DNA from: an uncultured Eubacteriales bacterium
GTDB lineage: Bacteria > Bacillota > Clostridia > Lachnospirales > Lachnospiraceae
DNA length: 37,227 bases
Assembly (NCBI GenBank): GCA_900316715.1
Contig: ONEC01000038.1
Span: 1-37,227 of the forward strand
Direction of reading: 5' to 3'
Made by a program: the position numbers and the translations under genes. The notes under the pieces were generated by a model. That model was not told the DNA's origin and did no database searches. It was given only the letters and a program-made list of their open reading frames with translations. Below are positions 16,005 through 24,602 of the stretch, one piece after another (the stretch's first letter is position 1; every line of letters begins with the position of its first letter).

Positions 16005-17030
16005 ATGAAAAAGAATACAATTAAGAAACTTAATATTATGTGTGCAGCAGCCCTTATGATAGGCTCTCTTTCGGGCTGTGGGGGTGCAAAAGAAGATCCG
16101 CTGGTTGATGCAATTGAACCGGAATACAACATTGCGGAGGCTGAAACTATTGAGGTTCAGAGAGGAACCATAAAGCCGGTTTATGATTCACGTCTGGAGC
16201 TTCTTGATTATGACAAGAAGGCCTACAGATATTCACAGGCTCAGTATAATGAACTGGTTCAGAATTATAAGCTGGAAGTTGATGAAGTACATGTCAAGGT
16301 CGGACAGCGTGTTAATCCGGGAGATGTGCTGGTTTCATTTCACTCAGAGGTTCTTGATAAAGAGATAGAAACTAACGAGGAGAAGATAACAGAAGCTAAT
16401 CTGGAAATAGAGCATTATCAGAGACTTCGCAATATCGACCCTGAATCGGATTATTCAGAAGATATTGCAAAGCTTAACAGAGATATAAATGCATGCAGGC
16501 TTCATATATCAGATATTCAGAGCTCTTATGACAAGATGAATCTTGTTGCTACAGACAGCGGAACCGTAAGTTTTATCAATTCGATAGTAACAAATGGTTA
16601 TGTGGTTCCGGATAAGGATCTGATAAATGTAGTATCTGACAGCGGTTACTATATAGTAGATGAATCGGATATATATGATTTTCAGGTCGGTCAGAAATTT
16701 ACAGCTGAAACAGGAACCAGTACCTGTGAGGTAGAGGTTGCTGAACCACCTGAAGGAGCCATGAGCGGAAAGGTTTACTTTAAACCAAATGCTGTGGAAG
16801 GACAGATCCTTGATAAAACACTTTATCTCAAGTTTGAACTTCCGGAGCTTAAGGATGTTGTATATGTAAATAAGTATGCGGTGGTAGAAAAAGATGATAC
16901 CCACTATGTATATATTTTAGGAGATCAGGGCCTCTTCAGTGTTGTAGAGGTTAAGATCGGTGAATCGGTTGAAAACGATATTATTATTAAGGAGGGGCTT
17001 GAAGGCGGTGAAATTGTTCAGGTTTTCTAA
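16005..17030 (+). CDS. Lipid-anchored membrane fusion (HlyD/MacA-like) protein
   Basis: This 341-residue protein is expected to bridge the ABC permease and the outer face of the envelope in a tripartite-like exporter. It has a lipobox LSGC (Cys25), a first lipoyl half (VHVKVGQRVNPGDVLVSF), a short coiled coil (about residues 120-185), the second lipoyl half with DSGTVSFI, and a beta-barrel and C-terminal region ending in GLEGGEIVQVF. The start at ATG 16005 fits AGGGG at 15991-15995 better than the TTG two codons earlier. It opens the export operon behind the four tandem boxes and overlaps the next gene by 23 bases. Transported substrate unknown. Confidence 0.85.
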   Translation: MKKNTIKKLNIMCAAALMIGSLSGCGGAKEDPLVDAIEPEYNIAEAETIEVQRGTIKPVYDSRLELLDYDKKAYRYSQAQYNELVQNYKLEVDEVHVKVGQRVNPGDVLVSFHSEVLDKEIETNEEKITEANLEIEHYQRLRNIDPESDYSEDIAKLNRDINACRLHISDIQSSYDKMNLVATDSGTVSFINSIVTNGYVVPDKDLINVVSDSGYYIVDESDIYDFQVGQKFTAETGTSTCEVEVAEPPEGAMSGKVYFKPNAVEGQILDKTLYLKFELPELKDVVYVNKYAVVEKDDTHYVYILGDQGLFSVVEVKIGESVENDIIIKEGLEGGEIVQVF

Positions 17031-19611
17031 AAACAGAAAAAAACGCAGACTTGCAGCAATACTTGCAGCCTGCCTCTTCGTGACATCATTTTCAGGATGC
17101 GGAAAGGAAGCGGAACAGGTTCCTGAGCTTTTGGAACCACTGGCAGCAACCGAGGTTTATCGCCCGGTTGTCAGAGGAAGTATAGGTGATATCTATATTC
17201 TTAATGGAATTATAGTTCCGGAAAAATATCCGGTCTATACAGAGAAGACATTTGAAATAGCAAGTATTAATGTATGCGCCGGCGATTATGTCAATGAAGG
17301 TGATGTTATCGCTACAGGAAATACAAAGAGCTATGACAGACAGTTGACGGATTTAAATAATTCGCTTAATCTTCTCAGACTTCAAAGATCCACAACAGAA
17401 AAGATCTCCATAAAGAATGAAGAAATACTGAGTTATAAGAAGCAGGCCTGTGAAGCTGTCGGTTATGATGAGGAAGCAGCTGAATATGAAAAGGCTATTC
17501 TGGTCGAGAGAGAGAACAGAAGATATAGTCTCGCAACACTGGATGCTCAGATGAGACAGCTTAACAAACAGATAACCGATGTTAGTGATGACAAGAGTAA
17601 GCTGGTATTTACGGCTCCTCACAGCGGATATATTTCTTTTGTAAAGGATCTGTCAGATACAAATCAGGTTGAAGGAAGTGAGAATATAGCTGTTGTCGCT
17701 GATTATGATGATCTGCATATAGAAGTGCCGACAGTTCCATACAACAAGTATTTATTCAAGAACTATGAAGAGAAGTATACTATTCAGAACGGTCAAAAGT
17801 TCGAAATAACAGAATATGAATATGATCCGAAGGAACTCGGATATGCAGATACACTTGCAACATACCCACCGATACGATTCAACCTTGGTGGAATCAAAGC
17901 AGAGATGGGATCTATGGTTCCGCTTTACTTTAAAAGATTCAGCCATTCAGATGTTCTGATGGTTGGTAAGGATTCTATCTATCAGGATAATGAAGTTAAT
18001 TATGTATATATTAAGAATGATGAAGGACAGCGAGAGAGAAGGGATATAGAGATCGGAGCTACAGACAGTCTGAATTATGAAGTTAAGTCAGGACTTAAAG
18101 AAGGCGATCTTGTATTCTATGAAAACATGTCTCCGCTTCCTGTAAATTATACAGAGCATGAGATAACACTTGGTGATTACGAAGAAATATTCGAATCTGA
18201 TACAGCAAAGAAAATGTTTACAGATGCAGATATATATATATCTGAATGTAAGGGTACTATAAAGAATCTTGCATTTGTAAGTTCAGGCTCTGATGTTGGA
18301 GAAGGCCAGGAACTTATAAGAATAGGAACTGATCCTCAGACCGGTGAGATTGCTGATCTGAAGAATCAGCTGGCAGATCTTAACACCAGTTACAATGACA
18401 CTGTTAAGGCACTGGATGAGAGGGAGAAGGCTGATCGCGAAGCAATTGATGCAGAGATTGAGCTTCCGGAAGAACCACTTCCTCCAAACCCGGAGGATTT
18501 TATGAATAAGGGCAGAAATACTAATCCGGGTGATCCTGCTAATCCGCCTGAGCCGGGTGCAATAGGAACAGTCCTTCCGGCAGTGGATGGACAGAAGAGT
18601 TCAGAGAAGATAGAGGATGATCATGTGCCGATTGATGTTAATCCATCAGCTCTTGAAGGTGAGATGGCAACAGTAAGTGATGCACAGAAACAGCTGGAAC
18701 CGGAAGAACCAAAGGAACCGGATCTCACAGAGAATGCTCAGTACATGGCAGCTCTTGCTCAGTATGAACTCGAGAAGAAACAATACACAGATGCTGTAAG
18801 AGACAGCATGTTTGTTAAAGAGATTGCAGAGGCAGACCTTGAGATAATCGCTGCCAACAGATCAGTACAGGCAAAGAGTTACGAGGATCGAAAGAACAAG
18901 ATCAATGAGGAACTGAGTGAATATCAGAAAGCAGGATCCGGTGTTGATGTAGTTTATACAGGAAGAAGATCCGGAAAATCCGGAAAGGTTAATATATCCA
19001 CCAATACATCAGTAAGTAATGGTCAATACCTGTTTACAGTCATGACAGAAGGAAAGAAGCTTTTAAAGATTGTCATGAAGAAGGAGACGGATCCATCTAA
19101 GCCGGAAGGCGGAGTTGCTAAGATCGGTCAGACGGTTGAGATATCCATCAATGGAAAGGTTTACTACGGAAAATGTGTTGGTGAGAACGGTAACTGTGAA
19201 ACTACGAGTGGATTATACCTTTTCAGCAGAAACGGTTCAGAGCATCTGACGACGTCAAAGGCTTATGCAGAAGGAGGAGCATCTCAGTTTTTCGTACAGA
19301 TGGATGATGAAGAGGTTTATGATATGATTCCGGATAGTCCGGCAGAAGCAGATGATGTAAAGCTTAATGTTCAGTTTAGAGGAAGTGAGATTCACGGTGC
19401 AACTGTTGTACCTGTAAAGGGTCTCTATAACGAGAAGGATCAGGCAAATGCTGCAGCCGGTAAGGAAGACAGGTACTATGTTTGGAAGATAACTGACCAG
19501 GGGCTTGTTAAGCAGTATGTAATACTGTACAAAACAACAGTTATTTCAGAGAACAAACTGGTGCTTTCAGGATTATCCGAAGGCGACAAGATAGCGATTG
19601 AGGGGAACTAA
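17008..19611 (+). CDS. Double-length lipid-anchored membrane fusion protein
   Basis: The 867-residue product looks like two HlyD/MacA-type modules joined in one chain. It starts with a lipobox SFSGC (Cys31) behind a very basic leader (SKNRKKRR). The first module (about 45-390) has a lipoyl half INVCAGDYVNEGDVIAT, a coiled coil and APHSGYISF. The second (about 400-867) has CKGTIKNLAFVSSGSDVGEG, a long coiled coil broken by a Pro/Glu-rich linker (PEEPLPPNPEDF and similar), and ends in GLSEGDKIAIEGN. GTG 17008, behind AAGGAGG at 16989-16995, is my choice; an in-frame GTG at 16960 is possible. It overlaps the upstream gene by 23 bases and is followed after 3 bases by the permease. Most such systems have a single-module protein. 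Confidence 0.8.
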   Translation: MKLFRFSKNRKKRRLAAILAACLFVTSFSGCGKEAEQVPELLEPLAATEVYRPVVRGSIGDIYILNGIIVPEKYPVYTEKTFEIASINVCAGDYVNEGDVIATGNTKSYDRQLTDLNNSLNLLRLQRSTTEKISIKNEEILSYKKQACEAVGYDEEAAEYEKAILVERENRRYSLATLDAQMRQLNKQITDVSDDKSKLVFTAPHSGYISFVKDLSDTNQVEGSENIAVVADYDDLHIEVPTVPYNKYLFKNYEEKYTIQNGQKFEITEYEYDPKELGYADTLATYPPIRFNLGGIKAEMGSMVPLYFKRFSHSDVLMVGKDSIYQDNEVNYVYIKNDEGQRERRDIEIGATDSLNYEVKSGLKEGDLVFYENMSPLPVNYTEHEITLGDYEEIFESDTAKKMFTDADIYISECKGTIKNLAFVSSGSDVGEGQELIRIGTDPQTGEIADLKNQLADLNTSYNDTVKALDEREKADREAIDAEIELPEEPLPPNPEDFMNKGRNTNPGDPANPPEPGAIGTVLPAVDGQKSSEKIEDDHVPIDVNPSALEGEMATVSDAQKQLEPEEPKEPDLTENAQYMAALAQYELEKKQYTDAVRDSMFVKEIAEADLEIIAANRSVQAKSYEDRKNKINEELSEYQKAGSGVDVVYTGRRSGKSGKVNISTNTSVSNGQYLFTVMTEGKKLLKIVMKKETDPSKPEGGVAKIGQTVEISINGKVYYGKCVGENGNCETTSGLYLFSRNGSEHLTTSKAYAEGGASQFFVQMDDEEVYDMIPDSPAEADDVKLNVQFRGSEIHGATVVPVKGLYNEKDQANAAAGKEDRYYVWKITDQGLVKQYVILYKTTVISENKLVLSGLSEGDKIAIEGN

Positions 19612-19614
19612 AAC

Positions 19615-19833
19615 GTGCTAAGATTTATTTTTACAAAAATTAGAAATAAATACAGGCTGTATATAGCGCTTATTGTCGGAGTCATATCGATGATAGCTGT
19701 CTGCAGTGTAATCATGCTTCTTAGAAGAGGTTCCATTGACAGACTTATACAGAGTGAATTTACTGATTATTATGACACTAAAGTGTTATTTCGGATCGGC
19801 GTCCACCGAGAAGGCAAGGTTGACAAGTCATAA
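19615..19833 (+). CDS. N-terminal fragment of the FtsX-type permease (frameshifted)
   Basis: The GTG at 19615, with GAGGGGAA about eight bases upstream, opens a 72-residue frame that carries a basic start and one membrane helix (about residues 16-38, YIALIVGVISMIAVCSVIML). The coding sense then appears to continue in the +1 frame: the overlapping frame is open from 19736 and reads as a plausible extracellular domain. The protein-like part here ends near DYYDTK (about 19780). The residues after it (VLFRIGVHREGKVDKS) look like out-of-frame translation. This piece supplies the first of ten helices expected of the permease. It is either a real mutation, a sequencing error or a recoding site. Confidence 0.65.
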   Translation: MLRFIFTKIRNKYRLYIALIVGVISMIAVCSVIMLLRRGSIDRLIQSEFTDYYDTKVLFRIGVHREGKVDKS

Positions 19834-22387
19834 ATATCTTCAGCTGCCTGTTCTTAATACAGAGAAGATCATTTATCTCAAAGGTAAGATGGGTTCCTTT
19901 AAGTATAGACCACGTGATGGTTATTTCGATATAGGCTGTATCGATGACGGAACCGATATGACAGGCGAGCATTTTAATATCATTGCCGGTGTTGGCTTTG
20001 ATCAGGCTCCTGAATTACCTGAGAACCATTTTCCTTGCCTTGTAAGCCGTTATACGGTTGAGTCATGTAATCTGGTAATCGGTGAAGAGATTACCATGAA
20101 AGAGCTGGGAGATAATGATGATACTGTTGTATATCACGTTATAGGTATCGTTGAAGAAGGTAAATATGATGATTACTTCTGGCAGAAGGATGCCAACAGG
20201 ATGGGTCTTATCATATTTGTTCAGCCGGATACCATCAACAAGATGAGTGAATTAAATAACAGTAAATATATCTATTACGATATATATAAAATGTATGATT
20301 ACAGAAAGATCAATCTTGATAATGCTGAGCAGATTGAAAGTTATCTGAATCAGTTTAAACAGAGAGATCCTGATCTTTCAGAATCTGTATCCGGACTGCT
20401 CCAGACAGCACTCAGAAAGAGCGTTTCTGTAAAAGCTGTTCTTTATGCCATAGCAGTACCGCTTCTTATGCTGGTTGTCATCTTTATCGGAATGATAGCA
20501 GTAAGAATCATCGATTCTGAGCAGGGCGAGATCGCCATGCTTCATTCAAGAGGTGTAACGAGAGGAAAGATAATCCTTATATATACTGTGCAGTCACTCA
20601 TTATAGCGGCGGCAGCTTTCCTTCCGGGAATCTTCCTGGGTTACCTGATAGGAAAGATCACAGCATCAGTTAACGGATTCCTTACATTTGAGGGATCTAT
20701 AGCCAGGGGATATAACATGAATCCTGAGATGCTGCTTGTATCCGTTGCGGCAGCTTTCGTATGTGCGATCATTATGCTGCTTCCGGTTGTTCCGAGATCA
20801 AAGAATACGGTTGTAGAAAACAAGAGTAAGAGACATCTCAGCGGAACACCGCTTTGGGAGAGATATTTTATAGATGTTATCCTTCTTGGAATATCCATAT
20901 ATCTTCTTTATGGATATCTTAAGCAGCAGGACGTTATCAGAATGTCTGTTCTTGCAGGTGATGGAATAGATCCGATGATATTCCTTGATTCAACACTTTT
21001 CCTTATTTCCTGCGGACTGCTTATTCTGAGACTTGTTTCATATCTTGTAAGACTTATCTTCAAGATTGGTAAAAACAAGTTCAGCCCGGCGGTATACGCA
21101 TCATTTATGCAGATCATACGAACCAGAAGAGGTTCGGGTACAATATCAGTATTCCTGGTTCTTACCATTGCCATGAGTATCTTTGATGCAAATATGGCAC
21201 GTACCATAAATGCAAACCAGGAAGCCAGAATCAATTACAATATCGGTGCAGATGTTGTCGTTGATGAAAGATGGGAGATAAGAACCCTTACAAGAGAAAC
21301 ACCAAAGAAATGGAAGGCTTATGAGCCGGACTTCGGTATATATAATGAACTTGTTAATGAGGGACTGGCAGACTCTGTAGCCAGAGTAATGATAGATAAT
21401 AATGCCAAGATCTATCTTAACAATAAGGAATCTGAAGTTGGTGTTGTTATAGGTGTAAACACCAAGGAACTCGGTATTACCGGAGAACTTCAGGATGGAC
21501 TTAATGAGAAGCATTGGTTTAATTATCTGAATGATCTCTCTCAGAATTCAAAGGGTATAATCATATCTGATAATCTGGCTAAGAAGTATGATCTTCACAT
21601 TGGAGACAGACTTGACTATGCGAGATTCTCACCGGTTGAGCCGGAGATAGAATACGGTAATACAACAGGAATCATTACAGGCATTATGACAGCCTTCCCT
21701 GGCTATCAGGCATTTAAGTATTCATATAACGATGCCAATAAGCTGGTGGAGCAGGAGAGATTCCTTATAGTAGCCAATATATCAACGGTAACCACTGCAT
21801 TTGATAAGAGACCATATCAGGTATGGATCAAAACAGATCATACTGCGGAAGAGATTGAAGAAGCTCTTCTTGCGAAAACGGCTAATACTAAAAGATCATT
21901 CAGAAGTATTACCAGTACAAAGAATGAAGTAGCTGAGATGCAGTCTACATCACTTATAAAGATAACAAACGGACTTTTTACACTGGACTTCCTGGTAGCT
22001 CTTATTCTTTGTGTTATCGGTTATCTGATACACTGGATAACATCTATCAGAGACAGAGAACTGCTCTTTGGTATTTACCGAGCTATGGGTATTACCATGG
22101 GTGAGATTAACCGAATGCTCTCTCTGGAGCAGATGTTTATGTCACTCAGCCCGGTTCTTGCAGGTGTTGGAGCGGGAACGCTGGCGACACTGCTGTTCTC
22201 GAAGGTATTCGCAGTAGTATACCTTCCGGAGAAACATCCGATTAAGCTCCTGACATATATCTCAGGAATGGATATGGCAAGACTTGGTATTATCGTAGGT
22301 GTAGCAATTATAGTATGCTTTGTGATCATCAGAGGCATTATTAAGAAGCTTAAGATTACAGAAGCACTTAAACTTGGAGAAGATTAA
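19736..22387 (+). CDS. FtsX/MacB-type ABC export permease, main part
   Basis: This frame is open for 883 codons and carries nine membrane helices of a two-module FtsX-type permease. Helices are near LYAIAVPLLMLVVIFIGMIA, IYTVQSLIIAAAAFLPGIF and LLVSVAAAFVCAIIMLL, two more around WERYFIDVILLGISIYLLYG and FLISCGLLILRLVSYLV, then a helix before the second large extracellular domain and three at the C-terminus. The first helix lies in the preceding frame (19615-19833), so the native protein probably starts at 19615 with one base shifted near AAA at 19780-19782. The TTG at 19736 and an ATG at 19772 are starts of the open frame only. Two permease modules in one chain match the two ATPases that follow. 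It moves an unknown substrate across, or extracts it from, the membrane. Confidence 0.8.
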   Translation: MTDLYRVNLLIIMTLKCYFGSASTEKARLTSHKYLQLPVLNTEKIIYLKGKMGSFKYRPRDGYFDIGCIDDGTDMTGEHFNIIAGVGFDQAPELPENHFPCLVSRYTVESCNLVIGEEITMKELGDNDDTVVYHVIGIVEEGKYDDYFWQKDANRMGLIIFVQPDTINKMSELNNSKYIYYDIYKMYDYRKINLDNAEQIESYLNQFKQRDPDLSESVSGLLQTALRKSVSVKAVLYAIAVPLLMLVVIFIGMIAVRIIDSEQGEIAMLHSRGVTRGKIILIYTVQSLIIAAAAFLPGIFLGYLIGKITASVNGFLTFEGSIARGYNMNPEMLLVSVAAAFVCAIIMLLPVVPRSKNTVVENKSKRHLSGTPLWERYFIDVILLGISIYLLYGYLKQQDVIRMSVLAGDGIDPMIFLDSTLFLISCGLLILRLVSYLVRLIFKIGKNKFSPAVYASFMQIIRTRRGSGTISVFLVLTIAMSIFDANMARTINANQEARINYNIGADVVVDERWEIRTLTRETPKKWKAYEPDFGIYNELVNEGLADSVARVMIDNNAKIYLNNKESEVGVVIGVNTKELGITGELQDGLNEKHWFNYLNDLSQNSKGIIISDNLAKKYDLHIGDRLDYARFSPVEPEIEYGNTTGIITGIMTAFPGYQAFKYSYNDANKLVEQERFLIVANISTVTTAFDKRPYQVWIKTDHTAEEIEEALLAKTANTKRSFRSITSTKNEVAEMQSTSLIKITNGLFTLDFLVALILCVIGYLIHWITSIRDRELLFGIYRAMGITMGEINRMLSLEQMFMSLSPVLAGVGAGTLATLLFSKVFAVVYLPEKHPIKLLTYISGMDMARLGIIVGVAIIVCFVIIRGIIKKLKITEALKLGED

Positions 22388-22390
22388 AGT

Positions 22391-23092
22391 ATGAGTGAAA
22401 CAATACTGCGTACAAGTGGACTCGTGAGAAGGTTCCCGGTTGGTTCCGGGGACGAGATCACGGTTCTGAATAATATTAATATAGAGATTCCTAAAGGAAA
22501 GCTTATTATCATCAAAGGACGTTCCGGTTCCGGAAAGACGACACTCCTCAATATCTTAAGTGCGCTTGATACAGCGTCTGAAGGAGAGGTTGTGCTGAAG
22601 ACTATGTCAGCCGATGGAGAGGAAGAAGAGAATGTATATTCCAGACTCTCTGATAATGCGAGAGACAGGCTCAGAAGAAACCATATGGGCTTTGTATTCC
22701 AGTCGGTAGCACTTGTGCCGATCATGACGGCTTATGAAAATGTTGATTTTGGACTTAGAACTGCCGGTTATAAGGGCAGCAGAAGAGAGAGAATAGTTGA
22801 GTCTCTTGCTTCTGTAGGTCTTGAGGAAAGAATGAAGCATATGCCGGCACAGCTGTCCGGTGGTGAGCAGCAGAGAGTAGCTATCGCAAGAGCAATGGCG
22901 CACAGACCGGAGATAATATTTGCCGATGAGCCTACAGGAGCGCTGGATACTCAGGCAGGTCTCACGGTTACACAGCTGTTTAAGAATCTGGCAGAGACAG
23001 AGAACATTACAGTTGTAATGACAACACATGACCCGGGACTTATGGAGCTTGGTGATGTAGTTTTCGAGATAGAAGATGGACAGATCGCATAA
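22391..23092 (+). CDS. ABC exporter ATPase, MacB/LolD type
   Basis: The 233-residue ATPase powers the adjacent FtsX-type permease. Walker A is GRSGSGKTT (residues 43-51), the Q-loop lies in GFVFQSVALVP, the signature is LSGGEQQR, Walker B is IIFADEP followed by TGALDTQ, and the switch His is in MTTHDPG. Length and layout are those of the LolD/MacB group. GGAGA at the 3' end of the permease gene serves as ribosome site; the start is three bases after the permease stop. It is followed after 11 bases by a second ATPase, so the two probably form a heterodimer, one per permease half. Confidence 0.92.
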   Translation: MSETILRTSGLVRRFPVGSGDEITVLNNINIEIPKGKLIIIKGRSGSGKTTLLNILSALDTASEGEVVLKTMSADGEEEENVYSRLSDNARDRLRRNHMGFVFQSVALVPIMTAYENVDFGLRTAGYKGSRRERIVESLASVGLEERMKHMPAQLSGGEQQRVAIARAMAHRPEIIFADEPTGALDTQAGLTVTQLFKNLAETENITVVMTTHDPGLMELGDVVFEIEDGQIA

Positions 23093-23103
23093 GAGGACTT
23101 ATT

Positions 23104-24180
23104 ATGATTGAAGAAGAGGTAAAGGTAATAGACGAAGAAAGCGGCGAAGCGGCTTTTGCAACGGCAGAAGCAGCAGTAGAAGCCGGGGCAGCAGAAGCAC
23201 CGGCAGAGACTGATGCAGAGGGCCGTGAAGAAGGCAGTGATGTGCTGATCGACTGTGAAAGTCTCGTTAAGATTTATAAGACAGAGGATCTTGAAGTAAT
23301 GGCTCTTCAGGGTCTGGATCTTACGATTAAGAAGGGAGAACTGCTTGCCATAATCGGTAAGTCAGGAAGTGGTAAGTCTACACTCCTTAACATAATCGGT
23401 GGTCTTGAGAGACAGAGTGCGGGTAAGATTACATTTGACGGAACAAGCCTTGCAGATCTTACTGAACGTGAAATGATGGACTATAGAGAAAAGAAGGTCG
23501 GCTTTGTATGGCAGAAGAGTGCAGAGAATCTGCTTCCGTATCTTACTGCAGTTCAGAACGTTGAGATGCCGCTGATGTTTGCTAAAATGACTAAGAAGGA
23601 AAAACATGAGAAGGCTATGGATATGCTGAGACAGGTAGGAATGGAGCATAGAGCCAATTCCTATCCGAAGATGCTTTCCGGTGGTGAGCAGCAGAGAGTT
23701 GCCATCGCTCTTTCACTCATGAATGATCCGGACCTTCTTCTTGCGGATGAGCCTACAGGAGCGGTTGATTCCAAGACATCGAATATGATCCAGGATCTGT
23801 TCCGTAAGCTGAACCGTGAAAAGGGCGTAACAGTTATCATAGTTACGCATGATATAAGTCTTGCCAACAAGGTTGACCGAGTTGTTATGATCGCTGATGG
23901 CAAGATAAGCAGCGAGAGAGTCATAAAGGAATCTTACAAGAAGAGAATTGATGAGATGGCTGACAGAAGTGTTGAGGAACTGGCACGTGCGGGCTTTGCT
24001 GAAGGGGAAGAATCAGATGAGCCACATGTGGATGATACTCACGAGGAGTATGTGGTTCTTGATAGAGCCGGACGACTCAGACTGTCACCTGAGCTCAGGG
24101 AGCAGGCAGGAATCGATACCAGCCGTGTTAAGATTGAGCTTGTGGACGGTAAGATTGTTATCTCGCAAGAGGGCGAATAA
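23104..24180 (+). CDS. ABC exporter ATPase with acidic N-terminus and AbrB-like C-terminal domain
   Basis: The 358-residue ATPase is about 125 residues longer than its neighbour. Residues 1-45 are Ala/Glu-rich and low in complexity. The ABC domain has Walker A GKSGSGKST (from Gly85), signature LSGGEQQR, Walker B LLLADEP with TGAVDSK, and the switch His in VTHDIS. After a helical linker, residues about 315-355 (VVLDRAGRLRLSPELREQAG then VKIELVDGKIVIS) resemble a swapped-hairpin AbrB/MazE-type domain. Such tails are known on some ABC ATPases and may mediate dimer contacts or regulation rather than DNA binding. Walker and signature residues are intact. Confidence 0.88.
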   Translation: MIEEEVKVIDEESGEAAFATAEAAVEAGAAEAPAETDAEGREEGSDVLIDCESLVKIYKTEDLEVMALQGLDLTIKKGELLAIIGKSGSGKSTLLNIIGGLERQSAGKITFDGTSLADLTEREMMDYREKKVGFVWQKSAENLLPYLTAVQNVEMPLMFAKMTKKEKHEKAMDMLRQVGMEHRANSYPKMLSGGEQQRVAIALSLMNDPDLLLADEPTGAVDSKTSNMIQDLFRKLNREKGVTVIIVTHDISLANKVDRVVMIADGKISSERVIKESYKKRIDEMADRSVEELARAGFAEGEESDEPHVDDTHEEYVVLDRAGRLRLSPELREQAGIDTSRVKIELVDGKIVISQEGE

Positions 24181-24224
24181 TTTTTGACAACATTTTTTAA
24201 GAAGGGCTTTGTGGGGTGATCGAA

Positions 24225-24458
24225 ATGTTTGGATTTGGTAAGAAGAGAGACAGAGAGCTGGATGAGATAATCAGCCAGATCAAAGTAGATCTGAGCAACA
24301 ACTATAAGGATAATGCTGTGGAGAATATAAAAAAGCTCCGTCAGCTGCTTGATCTGAGGAGCATGGACGGCGCTTTGAAGCCTGAGCTTATGGATGAGTA
24401 CAGAAAGACTCTGGAAGGCTTTGAAGAGGACGTCAGGAGCTTTAAAAGGACATATTAA
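24225..24458 (+). CDS. Small helical cytosolic protein ending the export operon
   Basis: A 77-residue, charged, all-helical-looking protein with no signal or membrane segment. It reads MFGFGKKRDRELDEIISQIK and continues with heptad-like spacing of hydrophobic residues (LRQLLDL, LEGFEEDV), suggesting a coiled coil or helical hairpin. ATG 24225 is preferred over GTG 24216 because GGGGTGA lies upstream at a usual distance. It starts 44 bases after the second ATPase and is closed by the terminator at 24485. I recognise no family. It may be a small regulator or adaptor of the exporter. Confidence 0.65.
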   Translation: MFGFGKKRDRELDEIISQIKVDLSNNYKDNAVENIKKLRQLLDLRSMDGALKPELMDEYRKTLEGFEEDVRSFKRTY

Positions 24459-24484
24459 GGAACTATATAACATTAGTGAAGGTT

Positions 24485-24527
24485 TTACTGCACCATGGTT
24501 GGGGGACTGTGGTGCAGTAATTTTTTT
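24485..24527 (+). terminator. Intrinsic terminator of the export operon
   Basis: TTACTGCACCA (24485-24495) pairs perfectly with TGGTGCAGTAA (24510-24520), followed by seven Ts. Confidence 0.93.
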
Positions 24528-24554
24528 GAATCTTTTTGTCACATTTTATATAAT
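24526..24554 (+). promoter_or_regulatory. Promoter of the sigma factor operon
   Basis: TTGAAT (24526-24531) and TATAAT (24549-24554) are separated by 17 bases. The -35 begins in the T-tract of the preceding terminator. This looks like a housekeeping sigma-A promoter. Confidence 0.7.
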
Positions 24555-24602
24555 GCCTTCGAATATATTTATGTAAGTGCACTTTAAAGAGAGATTGATC
24601 AT

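Noticed and set aside
24039-24542. Minus-strand 167-codon frame across the end of the ATPase and the 80-residue gene
   Set aside because: It spans a terminator and two plus-strand genes and has no ribosome site or recognisable domain.
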